Notes under the pieces: model-generated
Told to the model about the DNA's origin: nothing
The model's input: the letters and a program-made list of their open reading frames with translations, nothing else
Database searches by the model: none
Translations under genes and position numbers: made by a program
In this document: positions 40,714-41,156 of the stretch, piece after piece
Position numbering within the stretch: position 1 is the stretch's first letter
How the letters are laid out: each line of letters opens with the position of its first letter
NCBI GenBank assembly: GCA_903884115.1
Contig: CAISDH010000057.1
Coordinates: 1-41,156, forward strand
Origin: an uncultured Microcaldota archaeon
GTDB lineage: Archaea; Micrarchaeota; Micrarchaeia; Micrarchaeales; Micrarchaeaceae
Reading direction: 5' to 3'
Length of the DNA: 41,156 nt

Positions 40714-41010
40714 TTGAAGATTTCCGACCTCTACAGCATGGACGTATACAGTGACGCCGGGCAGTATCTCGGCGAAGTGCGCGACGCGATAGTCGACCTC
40801 GAGAAGGGAGAGGTCATAAGGATCCTCATGGAGGAATGGCGCACGGCAGACAGAGAGGAGGTAAAGAGGATGCTGCAGCAGAAGAGCGTGCTGTTCAAGA
40901 ACGTGAAGAACGTCGGAGATGTCGTGCTAGTTTCTGCAACAGCGCTTAACCAGCGCACCCCTGAGAGCGCAGCGAGCCAGGAGGTAACAGAGCTTTCGGC
41001 AAGACGGTGA
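40714..41010 (+). CDS. PRC-barrel domain protein (98 aa)
   Basis: ISDLYSMDVYSDAGQYLGEVRDAIVDLEKGEV is the typical PRC-barrel start, followed by KNVKNVGDVVLV. PRC-barrels in archaea bind RNA or ribosomal/cell-division partners (RimM- and CdpB-like); no specific role claimed. Start TTG 40714 with SD AAGGTG. Confidence 0.8.
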   Translation: MKISDLYSMDVYSDAGQYLGEVRDAIVDLEKGEVIRILMEEWRTADREEVKRMLQQKSVLFKNVKNVGDVVLVSATALNQRTPESAASQEVTELSARR

Positions 41011-41062
41011 ATGCAATTCAGAGTGCTGCTTGTATTCGTGAATGACAAAGTAAGGTATGACT

Positions 41063-41156
41063 ATGGGAAAGTTTCCTATCGCTGACGCCGCATTGTCCAA
41101 GATCTGGATATGTAAGAGATGCAAAGCAAGGAACCGGGCAGGCGCAGAGATGTGCA
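41063..41156 (+). CDS. rpl40e: Ribosomal protein eL40, 3' end outside window
   Basis: First 31 codons: FPIADAALSKIWICKRCKARNRAGAEMC, matching archaeal eL40 (short N-terminus, then a CxxC-x-N-x-CxxC zinc ribbon). Truncated by the window end after the third Cys. Confidence 0.8.
   Translation, partial: MGKFPIADAALSKIWICKRCKARNRAGAEMC

Noticed and set aside
1-41156. CRISPR array, rRNA genes, insertion sequences
   Set aside because: No regularly spaced repeats, rRNA segments, transposase or terminal inverted repeats seen; the six promoter modules are too far apart and are followed by genes.

Overview
The window is archaeal and mostly housekeeping. It carries an archaeal replication-factor-C small subunit, GatD/GatE (the archaeal tRNA-dependent Gln-tRNA amidotransferase), ribosomal proteins L21e and L40e, RNA polymerase subunit F, the repair protein NreA, an archaeal/eukaryote-type IleRS, a methylthiotransferase, and TATA-box promoters with very short leaders. 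Two intron-containing tRNA genes (one intron at the unusual position 13/14), compact spacing and many lineage-specific small proteins suggest a small-genome DPANN archaeon, perhaps of the Micrarchaeota/ARMAN type. That lineage is an inference; no 16S gene is present.

Layout. 1-1.34 kb: end of a secreted repeat protein. 1.57-16.7 kb: core block with tRNA-Pro, rfcS, MEMO-like, thioredoxin reductase, MBL protein, HD phosphohydrolase, tRNA-Ile (D-arm intron), AMMECR1, RNase HI, TPR-AAA ATPase, THUMP-FtsJ methyltransferase, acetolactate synthase, a one-repeat TATA-binding protein, L21e, DUF655, RpoF, NreA. 16.8-20 kb: a minus-strand cluster of small alpha-helical proteins. 20-31.4 kb: PLD-like protein, IleRS, another small helical protein, two tandem phosphoglycerate-mutase-like paralogues, MtaB-like enzyme, GatD, GatE, tRNA-Gly (intron). 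31.5-33.7 kb: a diversity-generating retroelement (DGR). 34-39 kb: a GT-C-like membrane protein and a three-gene operon (unknown / ROK kinase / distant isocyanide-synthase-like). 39-41.2 kb: fused OPRT-OMP decarboxylase, PRC-barrel protein, start of L40e.

The most striking structure is a conserved ~59-bp promoter module found six times in front of otherwise unrelated-looking genes. Four copies drive the small-helical-protein cluster, one drives a further small helical protein 4 kb away (on the other strand), and one drives the DGR variable-repeat target gene 10 kb further on. All six are followed at near-constant distance by a TATA box, and in most cases by a GTGATAAG-type Shine-Dalgarno directly before the ATG. 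This links a hypermutating, apparently cytoplasmic C-type-lectin-like protein to a family of small helical proteins as one apparent regulon. The DGR is shown directly in the sequence: a 102-bp template repeat and variable repeat align without gaps and differ at 16 positions, 15 of which are adenines in the coding strand of the template.

Other notable points: a TBP consisting of a single repeat; three divergent gene pairs that appear to share one symmetric TATA element; a UMP-synthase-like fusion; and three genes (the DGR reverse transcriptase, one cluster gene and the gene after rfcS) whose reading frames would each be restored by one extra base. The last may be consensus errors or real frameshifts.
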